From the NCBI RefSeq assembly GCF_949987535.1, contig NC_080069.1:37809269-37873268 (forward strand): a DNA stretch of 64,000 nt, in the 5' to 3' direction. This DNA comes from Balaenoptera acutorostrata (taxonomy: Eukaryota > Chordata > Mammalia > Artiodactyla > Balaenopteridae). The notes under the pieces are model-generated. The model did no database searches, was not told the origin of the DNA, and worked only from the letters and a program-made list of their open reading frames with translations. Positions 34,307 through 45,867 of the stretch are shown here, piece by piece. The position numbers and the translations under genes are program-made. How positions within the stretch are numbered: position 1 is the stretch's first letter; each line of letters begins with the position of its first letter.

Positions 34307-34349
34307 GCTCTAACTGGTGGTTCTTTCCTTCTGGAAAGATATCCTGAAT

Positions 34350-34480
34350 AGAAACAGTAACTGTCTTAGAGATATACATTAGACTTAATAGAATCCTAAT
34401 AGGAGAACTAGATGATCTGACTCCAAAATTCATATGTAAAAATAAACGTTCAAGAACAGCCAGGAAAATCCTGAAAGTGA
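34350..34480 (+). mobile_element. Old LINE-1 fragment
   Basis: 'ctccaaaattcatatgtaa' and 'gaacagccaggaaaatcctg' resemble the L1 ORF2 segment that reads 'aaatttatatggaaatgc' ... 'gccaaaacaatcctg'. It is short and diverged. Confidence 0.5.
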
Positions 34481-35214
34481 GGTGTGATGGAGTGTAATGA
34501 AGAGTACGCACATCGGCACATCTTCTAAAGCTCGAACAATTATGACGGGTTGGTGGGACCCGAGCTAGGGCGCCCACAGGGACTGTCCCCGTCGGGGTCA
34601 CGAGGGCCCTCCCTGGGGCTCCAGCCAACCATTCTCAGGCCTCCTGCACCAGCCTGGGCAGTACCTGACCCACTGGGTCTCCCTCCTCCTTGATAGCTTC
34701 CTTTGGCTGGTGGAACATTCCAGGGCTTCTCTTCAGCCTTAAGGGGCTGGGCCCTGCTCGACCCCTGACCTCGGCCTGGCGGGTGCGCCCGGGCTCTGTC
34801 CTTGGGCCCCCACCCTGTGTACCCTCACCCTGCTGGGCTTTCCACGAGCCACCTCTGTGCAGAGGGGCCGCACCCTCCCTGGACCGCAGACCTGAATACC
34901 CACGGCCCACCGGCTGTTTCCACTGGGAGGTCAGGTGACCACGTCAAACTAACATGTCAAAGCTGATGCCACCAACCCCCCGACCCAAAACCACAGTCTC
35001 CCCAAGTCAGTTGATGGCCGTCCCGTCTTTGCAGGGACTCAGGCCCAATTCTGTAGTTATTTTTCACTCCTCTCTCACCCCCACGTCTGAGTCACTAGGA
35101 CGTCGCTGGATCGGACCGTTCCTTGCCCTCCTCGCAGACACCAGCGTCTGCCTGCTCTCCCCGCCGCCGCCCTGGCCCCTCTGCAGCATCTCAGCGATCC
35201 CTTGCCAGTGCCAT

Positions 35215-35660
35215 CACGTCACACCCCTGATCAGAGCACTACAAAAGCTCCCGTCTTCATTCAGTAAAACTCAACACTCTTAAAATGGCTTTCAAGGCCC
35301 TACCCAGTATGGACCCCCTTTTACTCTCTGACTTCACCACCTAATATTCTCTGTGACCCCTTCACCCACCCACCTGTTCCAGCCACGGGGGCCCAGGGCC
35401 TTTGCATGGGCTGTCCTGCACACACACCTTCCCCAGACGTGCACGGCCATCCCTCACCTGCTCACATGTCACCACCTCCATATGGCCTGACCCCGCCCCG
35501 TCTCCAGTGGCACCCCACTATCCACCCCTCAGCTTTCGTCCCTAACACATAACACCTTCTAGACCCCAGGTTATCTACTTATATACTTGACCGTCTCCAA
35601 TACAAGTGCCTGGAATAGTTCCAGGCATACAATAGGTGCCCAATATTTGATGAATTAGTC
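35215..35660 (+). mobile_element. LINE-2 3' end
   Basis: 'ggctttcaaggccctaccc', 'gggcctttgcatgggctgtcc' and the end 'caggcatacaataggtgccc' plus 'aatatttgatgaatta' follow the L2 consensus order to its 3' terminus on the + strand. This is an ancient mammalian repeat. Confidence 0.8.
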
Positions 35661-36295
35661 CATATAGAGATTTAATATACAGTAAAGGCATTTCCATCAA
35701 CAGGGAAAGATGGTGCTGAGAAATCACGTTGGAGCTCTACTTCTTAGATAAAAGTAAACAAACACACACAAAAATGCCTAGCCCTCTTTCTTTACCAAGG
35801 AAATCTGGAGTCAGTATCTGGAGGTTTCCTCTCTGGGGCTGTGGGTTTTCTCCAGAGAAAACTAGCAGTTCTGCTTGGAAACAGAGGAGGGACGAGGGTG
35901 GTTGGAAGGCTGCTGCCACTCTGAGAAGAGAGTCTATTACTCCGAGAAGTACAAAATTGTTTATAAAATCAAGACTATCCTACTCCCAAAATGTAGAAAG
36001 AATGTTCTTGTATTTCATTAAGAATTTCTTGCTCACCTGTGGTTTACAGACTTTCATATAAACCCTGATTTCAGCCCCTGGCCTCCCCCTCCCCACTGCC
36101 TGGGGTCTGCAAGTTCAAAGCCTCTGGGTCACTGCTTCCAAGAAGACTTCTTAGTCCTTTGAGGGGAGGAGAGGGTCCTTCTCCACAGGAGGTAGGGAAG
36201 GGGCCTGAGGCAGAATCCAAGAATCCTGTCTTCAGCCCTCAGGCCAGAAAGGGAACCCTTTCTATGCAAGATGCAAACCCAGACCCCACAGCAGG
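35661..36295. other. Intergenic, nothing recognised
   Basis: Between the L2 and L1 fragments I see no gene, RNA or nameable repeat. The + frame at 35729-36061 (110 codons) has no similarity or context. Confidence 0.6.
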
Positions 36296-36910
36296 CATGG
36301 ATAGAACTGTCCATCGACAGGTGAGTGGATAAGCAAAATGTGGCATATCCATACAATGGAATATTAGTCACCCTTAAAAAAGAATGAAGTTCTGACACAC
36401 GCTACAACAGGGATGAACCTTGAGGATATTTTGCTACGTGAAATAAGTCAGACAAAGAAAGACACCATTGTATGATTTCGCTCATATGAGGTACCTAGAA
36501 TCGTCAAATTTGGAGAGACAGAAAATAGCAGGGTGGACATTTCTACCTTTTGGCTATTGTGAATAATGCTGCTGTGAACATCGGTGGACCAACATCTCTT
36601 TGAGTCTCTGCTTTCAGTTATTTTGGGGATACAACTGGAAGTAGAATTGCCGGATCATATGGTGATTCTGTTACCATACAGGTGCCATGGGCTGCAGGAG
36701 AGAATTCCATTCTCTTCCAGGTTATTGTTTAACAGGTGAGAGTCTCACTTTGGGGTGATGATAAAAAAGTTCTGGAGATGGACGGATAGTGGTGATGGCC
36801 GCACAACAATGTGAATGTACCTAATGCCCCTGAACGGTACACTTGAAAATGGTTAAAATGGTAAATTTTATGTATGTGTTACCATGGTAGAACATTGAAT
36901 AAAAAAATTT
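36296..36910 (+). mobile_element. LINE-1 3' fragment with an internal inverted segment
   Basis: The + strand follows an L1 3' end ('atatccatacaatggaatat', 'gtatgatttcgctcatatg') to about 36,534. It then switches at 36,535-36,675 to reversed L1 sequence ('ggctattgtgaataatgctg', 'ggaagtagaattgccgg'). It resumes forward to 'ggttaaaatggtaaatttt' and an A-rich end near 36,905. The reversed piece is the part that should lie just 5' of 36,300. Confidence 0.8.
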
Positions 36911-37079
36911 TAAACTATATATCCTTTTATCTAGTAACAAAAAGCCAGTTCTTCAGAGCTGCCCTCCCCCACTTCAGGTTGTGTGGACCCACCATGAGCA
37001 AGTCTAGAAATTATCCCACAGACACACTGGTGCCTGGGCATATGCGAAATGCCCAGGGCTTTACTGCAGGGCAGCTTCA

Positions 37080-37330
37080 CATGGCTGCCCACTGGAAACA
37101 ACTCACAGGTTCATCAGTAGAGGGCTGGTTAAATAAAGTAAACCAACAATCAAAGGGTAGCACATACCTTTATAGTTGATGCCAGGCCCTGTTATCAGGG
37201 TTTTACGTAAATTAATTCATTTAATTCTCACAACCACCTAACGAAGTTGTCCATGGTTTATAGATGAGGAAACCAAAGCCCAGAGAGGTTACACAGGTGA
37301 CGTCTAGCAGGGCTGGGATCTGAACAACAG
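37080..37330 (+). mobile_element. L1-like scrap followed by MIR SINE
   Basis: 37,080-37,140 ('ggctggttaaataaagta') looks like a short old L1 tail. 37,180-37,330 is a good MIR: 'aattcatttaattctcacaa', 'tagatgaggaaaccaaagc', 'agagaggttacacaggtga', 'gggctgggatctgaac', in consensus order. Confidence 0.8.
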
Positions 37331-40300
37331 GACCTAAGGAGACTGTGACCCCTGCCTCTTGAGCTGTGTGACGTGCACACAATGGAGCCACTGAAAGAGC
37401 GGCGTACACCCTGCCGCGCGTGCGCGTAAGCCGGGCATGCACGTGGGCGGCGGCACCTCCTCAGTCTCTGCCGCCACCTTCCTCACAGCGGTGGCCCTGG
37501 AGGAGGGGCAGGATGAGGTGGGGCAGCGCTTGCTTTTTGTTTACATACTGTTTGTACCTGTGATGTATGCAAAAAATTTATAATCATCAGTGCGTGAAGG
37601 AAGATTTGCATTTGTCTGTTCCAAGAGAGACTCACTGTTAAATGGTGCTGCAGAGAAAAGGAGGCCTCCATCCCCACCTGTAACTCAGAAAGGAGACCCC
37701 TGCACTGGCGCCCCTGCTCTGCCACCAGCACGGTGGCAACTTTATAGCCTATTTATAGGAGTTATGTTCTAGTATTGGACAGAGAGTTTTCTAGAAAAAG
37801 GAGAGGTACCCGACCTAGAGGGAGGGTGGCCTGAGGACTGGGGCTTTGGTCCCCCCAGTTGGGGCAGTCCGTGGGCCATGACCCAACTCCCCTGATGTCA
37901 ATCTGTCCATCTGCCCAGCTTCTGCCATCACTAATAATCACTCTCTTGCTCTACAAAACGCCTTCTCCGCCCCCAGCTGCGCTGAAGCCACAATTTCTGC
38001 AGTTCTCTCTCCCTCAACGTTATCATTTAATTTATTAAAGCAGATAAAATCATAAAGCTACAATTCCTTTCCCTTATGTCTTTTCTCTACAACCCAACAT
38101 AAGGGCACCCTTGTACCTGTACTGTCCCATCGGCAAACTCTAAAATTGGCTCCTATCTAATTGCTGATTTATCCCCATAACTCACACTTTCTTGAGCCTC
38201 CCTCCTTAGACGTAACTGATGTCAAAGTCCTGGGAGACTTAAATCTTGCAGTCAGAGCGTGAAAACCCGAGGCATCACTCCCGCCTGTCTAATCTTACCA
38301 AGAGCGTGCTCACCAGTCTTAGGACACACACTTCTGCTTTCAAGGCCTGTCCTGCCAGACCTCATGTGACAAGGGCAGCCTATTAGAGCAGAAAAGAACT
38401 TTCCGATCTTGGGACTCCAGGCAGTGTAGTTAGGGCCCAACGGCAGGCAGTTTCACCACCTCCTGCTCCACCCCACAGGTAAGAACACCTTCTGGGCCGG
38501 GTATTCAGTGGTGGAACCATCCCCAAAGGCCGGAGCTGGAGGAAATTACAGGCAGAAAGAGCACAAAGAAGGCTTAAAAAACAGAAACCGCAACGCGTGC
38601 CCAGTCCCCTCTGCTTCCCAGGCAAAGCCACAGAGGGGCTGTTTGGGAAGCAGGTGCGAGGCTCCGCGGCGGGGCAGAGCTCTGCCCCCCGAGGTGGGCA
38701 CCCCGCGAGGGAGCCCCAGCCGGCCCCCCTCAGCCGCCCGGGCGGTGGTGAGCAGCCAGAAAAGGCGGGGGGCCTAGGTGGGTGACACAGGAGGCCGCGG
38801 ACAGGTCTCTGGAGCAGTTCGTCCCATTTCAGTGCTTGGGGCTGAGAAGCCAAATCCCTGAACTTGTTTTATCTCAAAAGACACTTGGCAGGGCCCAGAT
38901 TAGTTTTATGGGAGCCGTCTGGAGTAGGGGAGAAGGTGTGGTCAGAGAGGCCTTTATCTGCATTTCTGCACTGACTCGCATTCCCAAACACGCACACGCA
39001 GACACACACGCATGCGCGCACACTGGTAAGCACGGGTTTCTGGTACCATCACCAGCCCCCTTTCTCAGGCCCAGCGCCCAAGAGCGGGCTCCTTTGGCTG
39101 GTCCTCCCACCAGGGCCGGGTCTGCCTCCGCTCTGATGCTCCAATGCCAGGGTGCCCGGATGCCCACCCACCACCCAGGCAGGAGGCTCTCAGCGGACTG
39201 TGCGAGTCCTGGGAACCACTGGCAACGTTTGTAGTTTTATGATGACTTCCTTCCGCCCCCAGGCTTGGCTGACAGCCTCCTCCCTCTTTTTTTTCACACC
39301 CTCTCTAGTCATCAGACTGGAACAGAAATACCTCATTAGCCGATCAATCTCCCAGACAGCACCAAAGGATGGGAAAAGATCTATAAAACCTCACCCGTGA
39401 ATGGCCCCAACCAGCTTCTCCTCCCTTCCACCTTGTAAACCCCCAGGGCCCAGCCAGGGAGGGCGAGGTCATTGTTCCTGGGACAGTGGCCTGGGGGGGG
39501 TTAAGAGATCTCCGCACTGAGCTTGGCCTCTGGGCACTGCCCTGGGAGGTCCAGGCAGCCCTTTAAACGCCCAGGTCCCTTGGGCTTTAGACCCCCAGAG
39601 CTCCAGCCCTCCTTGGACTGAGGCAGCTCCGGGAGGTCTAGGCCTGGGCTCACCACTGTCCTGGCACCCTGTATAGGGTCTTTGCCATGGCTGGGCCCTG
39701 CACAGAGGGCCCCCCACCCTCTCTCTGCACCCTGAGGTGGTCCAGTCCAAGGTGCCCTGGGGAGGGGATGCTGTAAAGCATCATCTAACGAAGCTTGTCA
39801 CCTGCTGGCACTTGTAACCTGGTGGCAAAGTGCCAGGGGGAGCACCTCCCTCGCTGACCTCTCAGGAATGGGGTGTGGCCGGCCTGCCGCCCCAGGGAGG
39901 CCACAGGCTTGGGACACCCGGAGTTCTGTTTGGCAGGAGATGGTGGGACACTGTGTTTACTTGCAGGGCAGGTCGGCCATGCAGAAGTTCTGGGCAGATC
40001 CCTTCTCACACGCCTCATCCTCCCACCCAGCCAGCTCCATCCATAGAATGAGGTGGCTGGCCTAGAGCATCACGCTCTAAAAAAAACTAGCCCTTGATGA
40101 GTCACTCAGCTTTTGCTTTCCAGCTGTCTGGGGGGTTACCGCTGCCGCTGGTGAGGCCGGCTGTGGCCGGGGCAACCCTTTGCGAGCAGACTGCCCTGCA
40201 CGGCAGCCTAGCGCCTCCACGGCACTGCTTGGGGCTTTGCTGAGTGTCCGTGCGGTCAGGCCAGTTGCCGGAAACCCAGAATGCACTGGAAATACCTGCC

Positions 40301-41477
40301 TGAAACCTTTCTTTTAGAGGTCTTCTCTTCATCTGAAAGCGATGGGTTAACGTTAGGGACGAGGTTTGCTATTTCTGGTTGCTGCCACTGGGGCACTGGG
40401 TTCTGCCTAACGTGACATCTCTGTACCTCGCTATAGTCTCGCATCGAGACTATAATTTTGATATTTTGATGTGAAATTCCAATAAAGCTAAGTGCTTGAA
40501 ACCCTTTAATCCTAAAATAGAGGCCAAGAGGGAGACCTGAATCTCTTTCTCTTGACTTCTTTCCCATCTCCTCCCCCACCTCAGGTCCTGCCCCAGGCAG
40601 GCGAGGGGGTGACAGCCAGGCCGGGGAGCAGGCCCACACGTGGGAAGCTGAGGCGAGGGCTCAGGTCCTGTGCTGGGCAGGGGAGCATCTCTATTTGTGG
40701 AGTCCTTTGTTCTCCGGGGAGAGGACAGTCGCTTGGCAATTAACCCCTTAACTCGCTCAGGGAACAAGATCACCTCTTCTCACTCCGGTTTAACAAGCCC
40801 ACGAACCAGGCCAGGTTACCCCACCAACAGTTCTGGACCGACCATGGTGCTGAAAGAGCAAGCCGTCCTCTCTCACGACTGACCCCTGCCGGCAAGGAAT
40901 GCCACCGGCGGTCCAGAGCCCGACGTACGCAACAGCAGAAGGGGCAGGGGCTGGGGCTGGGGCTTCCTCGCTTCCACCAGACCAGGGCACCAACGGAGGC
41001 TCACGCTGGGCGCCTCCTGTGCCCTGGTCCCCCTCCGGATGGAGGCATCACCTTGTTCGTGACCAGACTGGCTCCTGTCAGCTCGTTTCCTCTACTCAGC
41101 CTGGAGGGCAGAGCTCATACCGTCCCGTCCGCTCAAACTGGGAACGTGACAGGGGGAACACCGAGGCTGGAAAGGTATTCTTCCTGGGGCAGCAAAGATA
41201 AGAAGTTGTGCCCCTGAGAAAGTAAGTGCCAGACTCCCCCACGGACCGGTCTTGACGACTTCCCCACAGGGACATAACTGTTCCAGATTCAAGTTGATGT
41301 GCTCCCTGGGCCCCACCCAGGCCCCCCTTACAGCAAACTGGGTTAGGAGTGCAGGTGTCTCAAGTCTCCTCTGGCTGAAGGACAAGACCAGGAATCCCTG
41401 AGGAGTTTATCACCAAAGAGACAATCTGCACCCTGAGAGGGACTCGGGAGAGGAGAATCCCGAGCCAGGTGGACACA
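37331..41477. other. Intergenic, no gene recognised
   Basis: This stretch is GC-rich with many short chance frames on both strands. An alternating purine-pyrimidine run lies at about 38,988-39,020 ('acacacacgcatgcgcgcac'). A CpG-rich patch lies at about 38,640-38,770. I see no coding family, RNA gene or confident transposon. Confidence 0.5.
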
Positions 41478-41520
41478 TTCGAATCCCGCCTGTCGCTTAG
41501 TATGTGACCTGGGGGATACC
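41478..41520 (+). mobile_element. MIR core fragment
   Basis: 'attcgaatcccgcctgtcgc' and 'tatgtgacctggggg' match the MIR core (attcaaatcccagctctgcc ... tgtgaccttgggc). It is short and low-scoring by eye. Confidence 0.45.
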
Positions 41521-41799
41521 ACTGTGCAGACCTGACCCACGGGGGGAACTTGGGAAGGGCAGGCTCCCGTATCCTTGCCTCTCCGAGACAGCCATCTTCT
41601 GTCCCCGGGGCTCCTGGGTCCTCGGCAAACACTCCCACCTGGACCGAGGCATCCCTCAGGAGGTGCCCGGGTCGTGCAGATAAAGCAGCCTAAGTTCCAT
41701 GATGTGCCCTGGGGAAGCTGCCCATCACCCACAGGAAACTTTCTCAAAACAGATGAATCATGCAAGAATGCAGGGTGCTAGCTTTACACATCTGTCTTC

Positions 41800-42240
41800 T
41801 TACTGACTGGCGGCCGCTCTGGAACCCGGCAGCGCCTGCCAGGCCCTGGCCTCAGGCTCCTCCACAGCACGCTCTCCGCAGCCCTCTCGGGAGGTACGGA
41901 GGGCCAGCTCGGAGAACCCGCCCCAGGAGTCCCGGGAGCCTGGACGGAGTGGGTACGGGGTGCAGCTGGAGGGAGACAGGAAGGCCCCATGGAGGCCGCT
42001 CGCCCCTCCTTCACCACAGACACAGCCCCGCCCGCAAGAGTGCCAGCCTGCAGGCGGGAAGGCAAACTACCCACAGCCAGCGAGGCAGGCAGCGCTCGGG
42101 CCCCGACGGCCCCTCCAGGACCGGCCGCCTGCGGGCCGCGCCTGTGCTGGGAGCCAGCGCGGGACCCTCGGGCCACGGGGCTAGGGGACCAGCCGTCTTA
42201 GCGCGAGACCACTCACGCGGCAACTCACCTCTGCCTCAGC
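41800..42240. promoter_or_regulatory. CpG-rich patch (CpG island candidate) downstream of AOPEP
   Basis: The stretch is GC-rich with closely spaced CpG ('ggcggccgctctggaacccg', 'gcagcgctcgggccccgacg', 'ggaccggccgcctgcgggcc'). It starts a few hundred bases beyond the likely AOPEP 3' end, between two convergent genes. There is no TATA-like box or recognisable first exon. A long + frame (41760-42332) crosses it, as expected by chance in GC-rich DNA. It could be a promoter of an unannotated transcript, an enhancer or simply unmethylated GC-rich DNA. Confidence 0.45.
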
Positions 42241-42419
42241 AGTTTCTAAAGATGACAAAGCGTGGCTTTAACTTTTCGGAAAAACAAGACCAAACCAAAC
42301 CACCAGGCTGGCTGGTCACCTGCAGCCCCTGAGGCGCACTGAGCAGCAGGCTGTGCCCGGGCTTCCTGCTCCGCCTCGCAGAGGACCAGACACACGCCGA
42401 CCAGAGGGAGAAAGAGTCG

Positions 42420-42425
42420 TTTATT
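42420..42425 (-). terminator. AOPEP: Polyadenylation signal for AOPEP, distal
   Basis: On the minus strand this is AATAAA in 'gacttggaataaacgac'. It is followed by a GT-rich stretch ('ggcgtgtgtctggtcc') of the sort that directs cleavage. A further minus-strand AATAAA lies about 60 bases upstream, near 42,482. Confidence 0.5.
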
Positions 42426-43096
42426 CCAAGTCTTCACAGAGAACAGCGTTCTGACATTTCTTCATATTTAAAAATCAGATTTTTATTCTTCTACCCATAT
42501 GGTAAACAAAGCACACATACAACCATAGGCAGAGCACACGTAACAGCAAAGAACCAACACGCAGGAACCCTTCTAGAATGACGGTCACTGCTCAGTAACT
42601 CTGAAGGTCAGGAGCTCCTAACGAAGGGCTGGGTGGAGCCGCACGCCCCCCCACCGGCGGGTCCGCAGCCCCGCGAGCGCAGCCCCTGCAGGCGGGTCAG
42701 TTCACTCCCGCTAAGCTCAGCCTCACGCCATCACGTGACTGCACCAACCGCTGTGGCTTCTGGAGCGTCTTAAAGCCATCCTTCTTCCCTTTGGACAGTC
42801 CTGAGAAGCTTAATTTTTTTTTTTTTTTTAACTTCAAACATTTGTGGGAAAAGAGGCAACATCACCACAGACCCCATGGTGCCCGACGGAGCCTCCATCA
42901 GGAGCAGGGGGCCCACTGTCCCCCCAGGAATAGCAACACCACCTGGAAAACTACAGAGAAACCCAGTAAGGTGAGAAAAGAATGACACCAGAAGGAGGAG
43001 ACCACCCTCTTCTTTCACGTTTTTTTTTTTTTCCTTTTTAAATATAGTATTAAATTAGGAAGCAAACAGGAAGAAAAAAAACCGAATCCATTACAT

Positions 43097-43102
43097 TTTA
43101 TT
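43097..43102 (-). terminator. AOPEP: Polyadenylation signal for AOPEP, proximal
   Basis: The minus strand reads AATAAA here, followed by T-rich sequence. The site lies about 1.1 kb beyond miR-24-1, close to the human spacing between that microRNA and the AOPEP gene end as I recall it. Confidence 0.45.
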
Positions 43103-44174
43103 ATTAATACATCTTAGAGTGTTACCCTGCACTTCTACCAAAAGGTACTAAAATTTTGGAAAATCTAAATACAGGACATATCAATCAAAGTAATCCTGCA
43201 GAGGTGGTCCCAGTATGCAGAAACTCTGACTTTCTGGAAGCGCAGGAATAAATATCCACATGCTGAGGGATGGACGGAGAAGGTTCAGCAGGTCTTCCGA
43301 CGGGCCTCAGGTATCTGCCATCTTTGTGTGAAAAGACCTGCACTGAGCTCACAGGGGAGACTCAATTCGGATTCAGGGTCTTGAGGTGGCACGCCCAGGG
43401 CGGGCACAAAGGCATCACGCAGCCCTGTGGAGACCGTTTACAAGGGTGCGCCTTTGACACGGGCTCCGCTGTGAGGGCCTCTGGGAAGGTCGCCCCACGA
43501 TGTGCACACTGCCGTCGGCTGATGGCTTTAGCAGCCCCATAATCCTTCCTTTGATGTCCAGGGTCAATGTGATCCTGGTCCCACCGGGGCTACGAGTAGA
43601 TGCATGAAAAAGAATCTCGCTGTGATCTTTCCTGCAAAGGAAACAGCAATAAAATTTACTGCCCGGTCACAACGGAGGAATTCTTGTAAATGAGTACCTT
43701 TGTGTGTGCCTTTGCTCTCGGCTTTGGAGAGAGGACCACGAGCGGAGGACAGGAGGAGACCAGGGCACATCTTACAGCCCCGAGAAGGGGCTTTACAGCT
43801 GCACCATGCGCCATTCGCTTTGCTCACACAGGGCTGTGAAAGCCGGCGGCTATAACTTGGGCTCCGTTCACAGGACAGATACTAGAAAGGCAGCCTGTTT
43901 CAGCCCCGCACTCACTCCGACTGCTTTCGGGCCGTCCTACACCGTGACAGAGGTATGCACTGCCTGCGTGGCAGGCGTGGCGCCAATGGGTGGAAGCTCG
44001 TTCCTGTCGTGTCAGCAGAGCTCTAGCAACACCCACACACAGGGCACATACGCAGGGGCCTCCGCCGCCGGTCAGCTCTGCTGCGGATGCTCGGGCCTGT
44101 CTTCGTGCGGCTGCAGCCCCAGCTCCCAAGCCTCCGGGCACTCACAGACAGGAAGGCTTTGCTCTAGGGCTCGA

Positions 44175-44242
44175 CTCCTGTTCCTGCTGAACTGAGCCAG
44201 TGTGTAAAATGAGAACTGATATCAGCTCAGTAGGCACCGGAG
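44175..44242 (-). ncRNA. MIR24-1: pre-miR-24-1 hairpin
   Basis: The 68-nt precursor on the minus strand equals the human hairpin at every base, as I remember it. Mature miR-24-3p (seed GGCUCAG) occupies 44178-44199. The 5p arm pairs with it across a short 'tcattttacac' loop region. It is the last member of the miR-23b/27b/24-1 cluster, about 560 bases after miR-27b. It is processed by Drosha and Dicer and represses mRNAs through its seed. Confidence 0.98.
44180..44239 (+). ncRNA. MIR3074: Antisense hairpin equivalent to mir-3074
   Basis: On the + strand, exactly opposite miR-24-1, the sequences matching miR-3074-5p (44180-44200) and miR-3074-3p (44218-44239) are both complete. A microRNA is annotated from this strand in human and mouse. 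The hairpin is guaranteed by complementarity to mir-24-1, so sequence alone does not show that this strand is transcribed here. Confidence 0.6.
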
Positions 44243-44708
44243 GGCGGGTCCAATTGACAGCCCGGAGAAGCAGTGCCTCAGCTGGGAGCTTGCTCGGCCT
44301 CGTCCCGCGGGCGGCTGCAGAAGACACAGAAACCTGGACTGCAAATACAAGAGAGAGTTCACCGTGCTCGGAAATCACAACAGGGAGTCTCCTTTGAAAG
44401 TACCCAGCTCTACTCACACGCCATCGACTGCTGACATGGTCTCACTCGACTTTCGTGATTCACTGGGTTTTAGATTTTTAAAAGAATAATTTTGCAGCTT
44501 TCAATACATTTGAACTTTCAGACACCGATGTCTAATTAGCGGATTTATATTTCCGTAGACTTTTGGTATGTTCCTTGCATTCGTAACAAGGCAAAGTGCA
44601 TCCTTGGGGCCAGGCAGGCCCTCATCCTCCAGAATCGTGCTCGGTCCCCGAGCTGACCGCTCAGCAGCGGCCTCTGCCCCGGCAGCTCCAACTTAACTGT
44701 CCCCATCT

Positions 44709-44805
44709 CACCTTCTCTTCAGGTGCAGAACTTAGCCACTGTGAACAAAGCGGAAACCAGTCACTGTTCACCAATCAGCTAAGCTCTGCACCTCGTCAGA
44801 GAGGT
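44709..44805 (-). ncRNA. MIR27B: pre-miR-27b hairpin
   Basis: The 97-nt minus-strand precursor carries mature miR-27b-3p at 44725-44745 (seed UCACAGU) and miR-27b-5p at 44766-44787, both unchanged from human. Against the human precursor I see three substitutions, one in the loop and two in the basal stem, none in a mature arm. It lies 233 bases downstream of miR-23b by 5' ends, the usual cluster spacing. Confidence 0.98.
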
Positions 44806-44941
44806 CGTCGGCTGGGCATAATGAAAGGGCTGGAGAGCATCTTCCAAGGCTGTTGGCTTCTTCTGTTTCCAGAGAGGAGCTATGAGATGCATCTGTTCCC
44901 CGAACTGCAGAGAGAGAGTAACTATGGCTTCTGGAGGAGCA

Positions 44942-45038
44942 GTCAGGGTCGTGGTTGCGTGGTAATCCCTGGCAATGTGATTTTAATCTTAAGTCACAAA
45001 TCAGCATGCCAGGAACCCAAGCAGCCAGAGCACTTGGG
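44942..45038 (-). ncRNA. MIR23B: pre-miR-23b hairpin
   Basis: The 97-nt minus-strand precursor carries miR-23b-3p at 44959-44981 (seed UCACAUU) and miR-23b-5p at 44998-45019, both unchanged. Differences from the human precursor are confined to the outer basal stem at both ends. It is the first member of the cluster in transcription order. Confidence 0.98.
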
Positions 45039-45867
45039 GGCAGCGCCGCAGGGCTGCCCACATCGCACGCACCAGCTTCCTCGGGCACAAGGTGACAGCA
45101 CCACCACCTCCAGGCCTGCTACACTACCAAATGGGTTTTATTTCTGTTTGCTGTTCATTTACTGGGCGTCCTAGGGGTATAATTTTTAAAAATCAAAGGA
45201 CTCACAGATGATCATACAAATGCCAGTGCAGCTTTGGAAGATGAAATAAAAAATGCACTGACCAGCTGTTCTGGGGTAGCAGGGGGAAAGGGCGTGCACC
45301 TGACCCTGTGTTCATCCAGAAGGGCAGGGACAGAGGGGCGGTGAGAAAAGAGCAGGCTTGTGACCGGGACTACTCCTTTGCCTGCTTGGGGGCAAAAAAA
45401 TCACAATGAAGAACTGCCAAAGCTGTGTAGCCCGCGGTGGTTTCTCCACAATTTGGAACCCAGGGAACATCAAAGGCATAGTCTGCACACCACTGTAGTT
45501 TCATACACTTCAAGAAACACAAACTCTCCGTGAAATTAAAAATCTGAAGAGAAGTACGATTTATACTGATTACTATATGAGGTTGGCAACACATAACTGT
45601 GTAACTGTTCTGTCTGTTTTTTAAACTGGCCCGTCGTTGAACAGGCTCTGAAGCTGCCACAGGGGAGCTCTGGGGAAGCCTGCACATAGCTGCTCCGCTA
45701 CGAGACGCACAATCGTGGCAATTATTCCCACTACTTCCTTTCCTGGCCAACATGGCTCCTTGACTCTTCTGGAAGAACAGAATCGTACTTTAGAAAACCT
45801 TTCTCTCTTCAGCATTAGAGTTCTTTCAGATAAATAAGACAGTTAAACGTATTAGACAGAAATGGTT

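Larger units (their letters stand above)
42405..43631 (-). other. AOPEP: AOPEP non-coding terminal exon (3' UTR), proposed
   Basis: A minus-strand acceptor, 'ttgctgtttcctttgcag', ends at 43632, so the exon would begin at 43631. It would end near 43,080 (AATAAA at 43097-43102) or near 42,400 (AATAAA at 42420-42425). The model rests on the splice donor just after the AOPEP stop codon and on the known intronic position of the microRNA cluster in human. No transcript evidence is available, and an unspliced 3' UTR running through the microRNAs is the alternative. Confidence 0.5.

Noticed and set aside
41760..42332. 190-codon + frame in the CpG-rich intergenic patch
   Set aside because: It shows no known domain and no splice context. 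Overlapping long frames on the other strand show that high GC content removes stops by chance.
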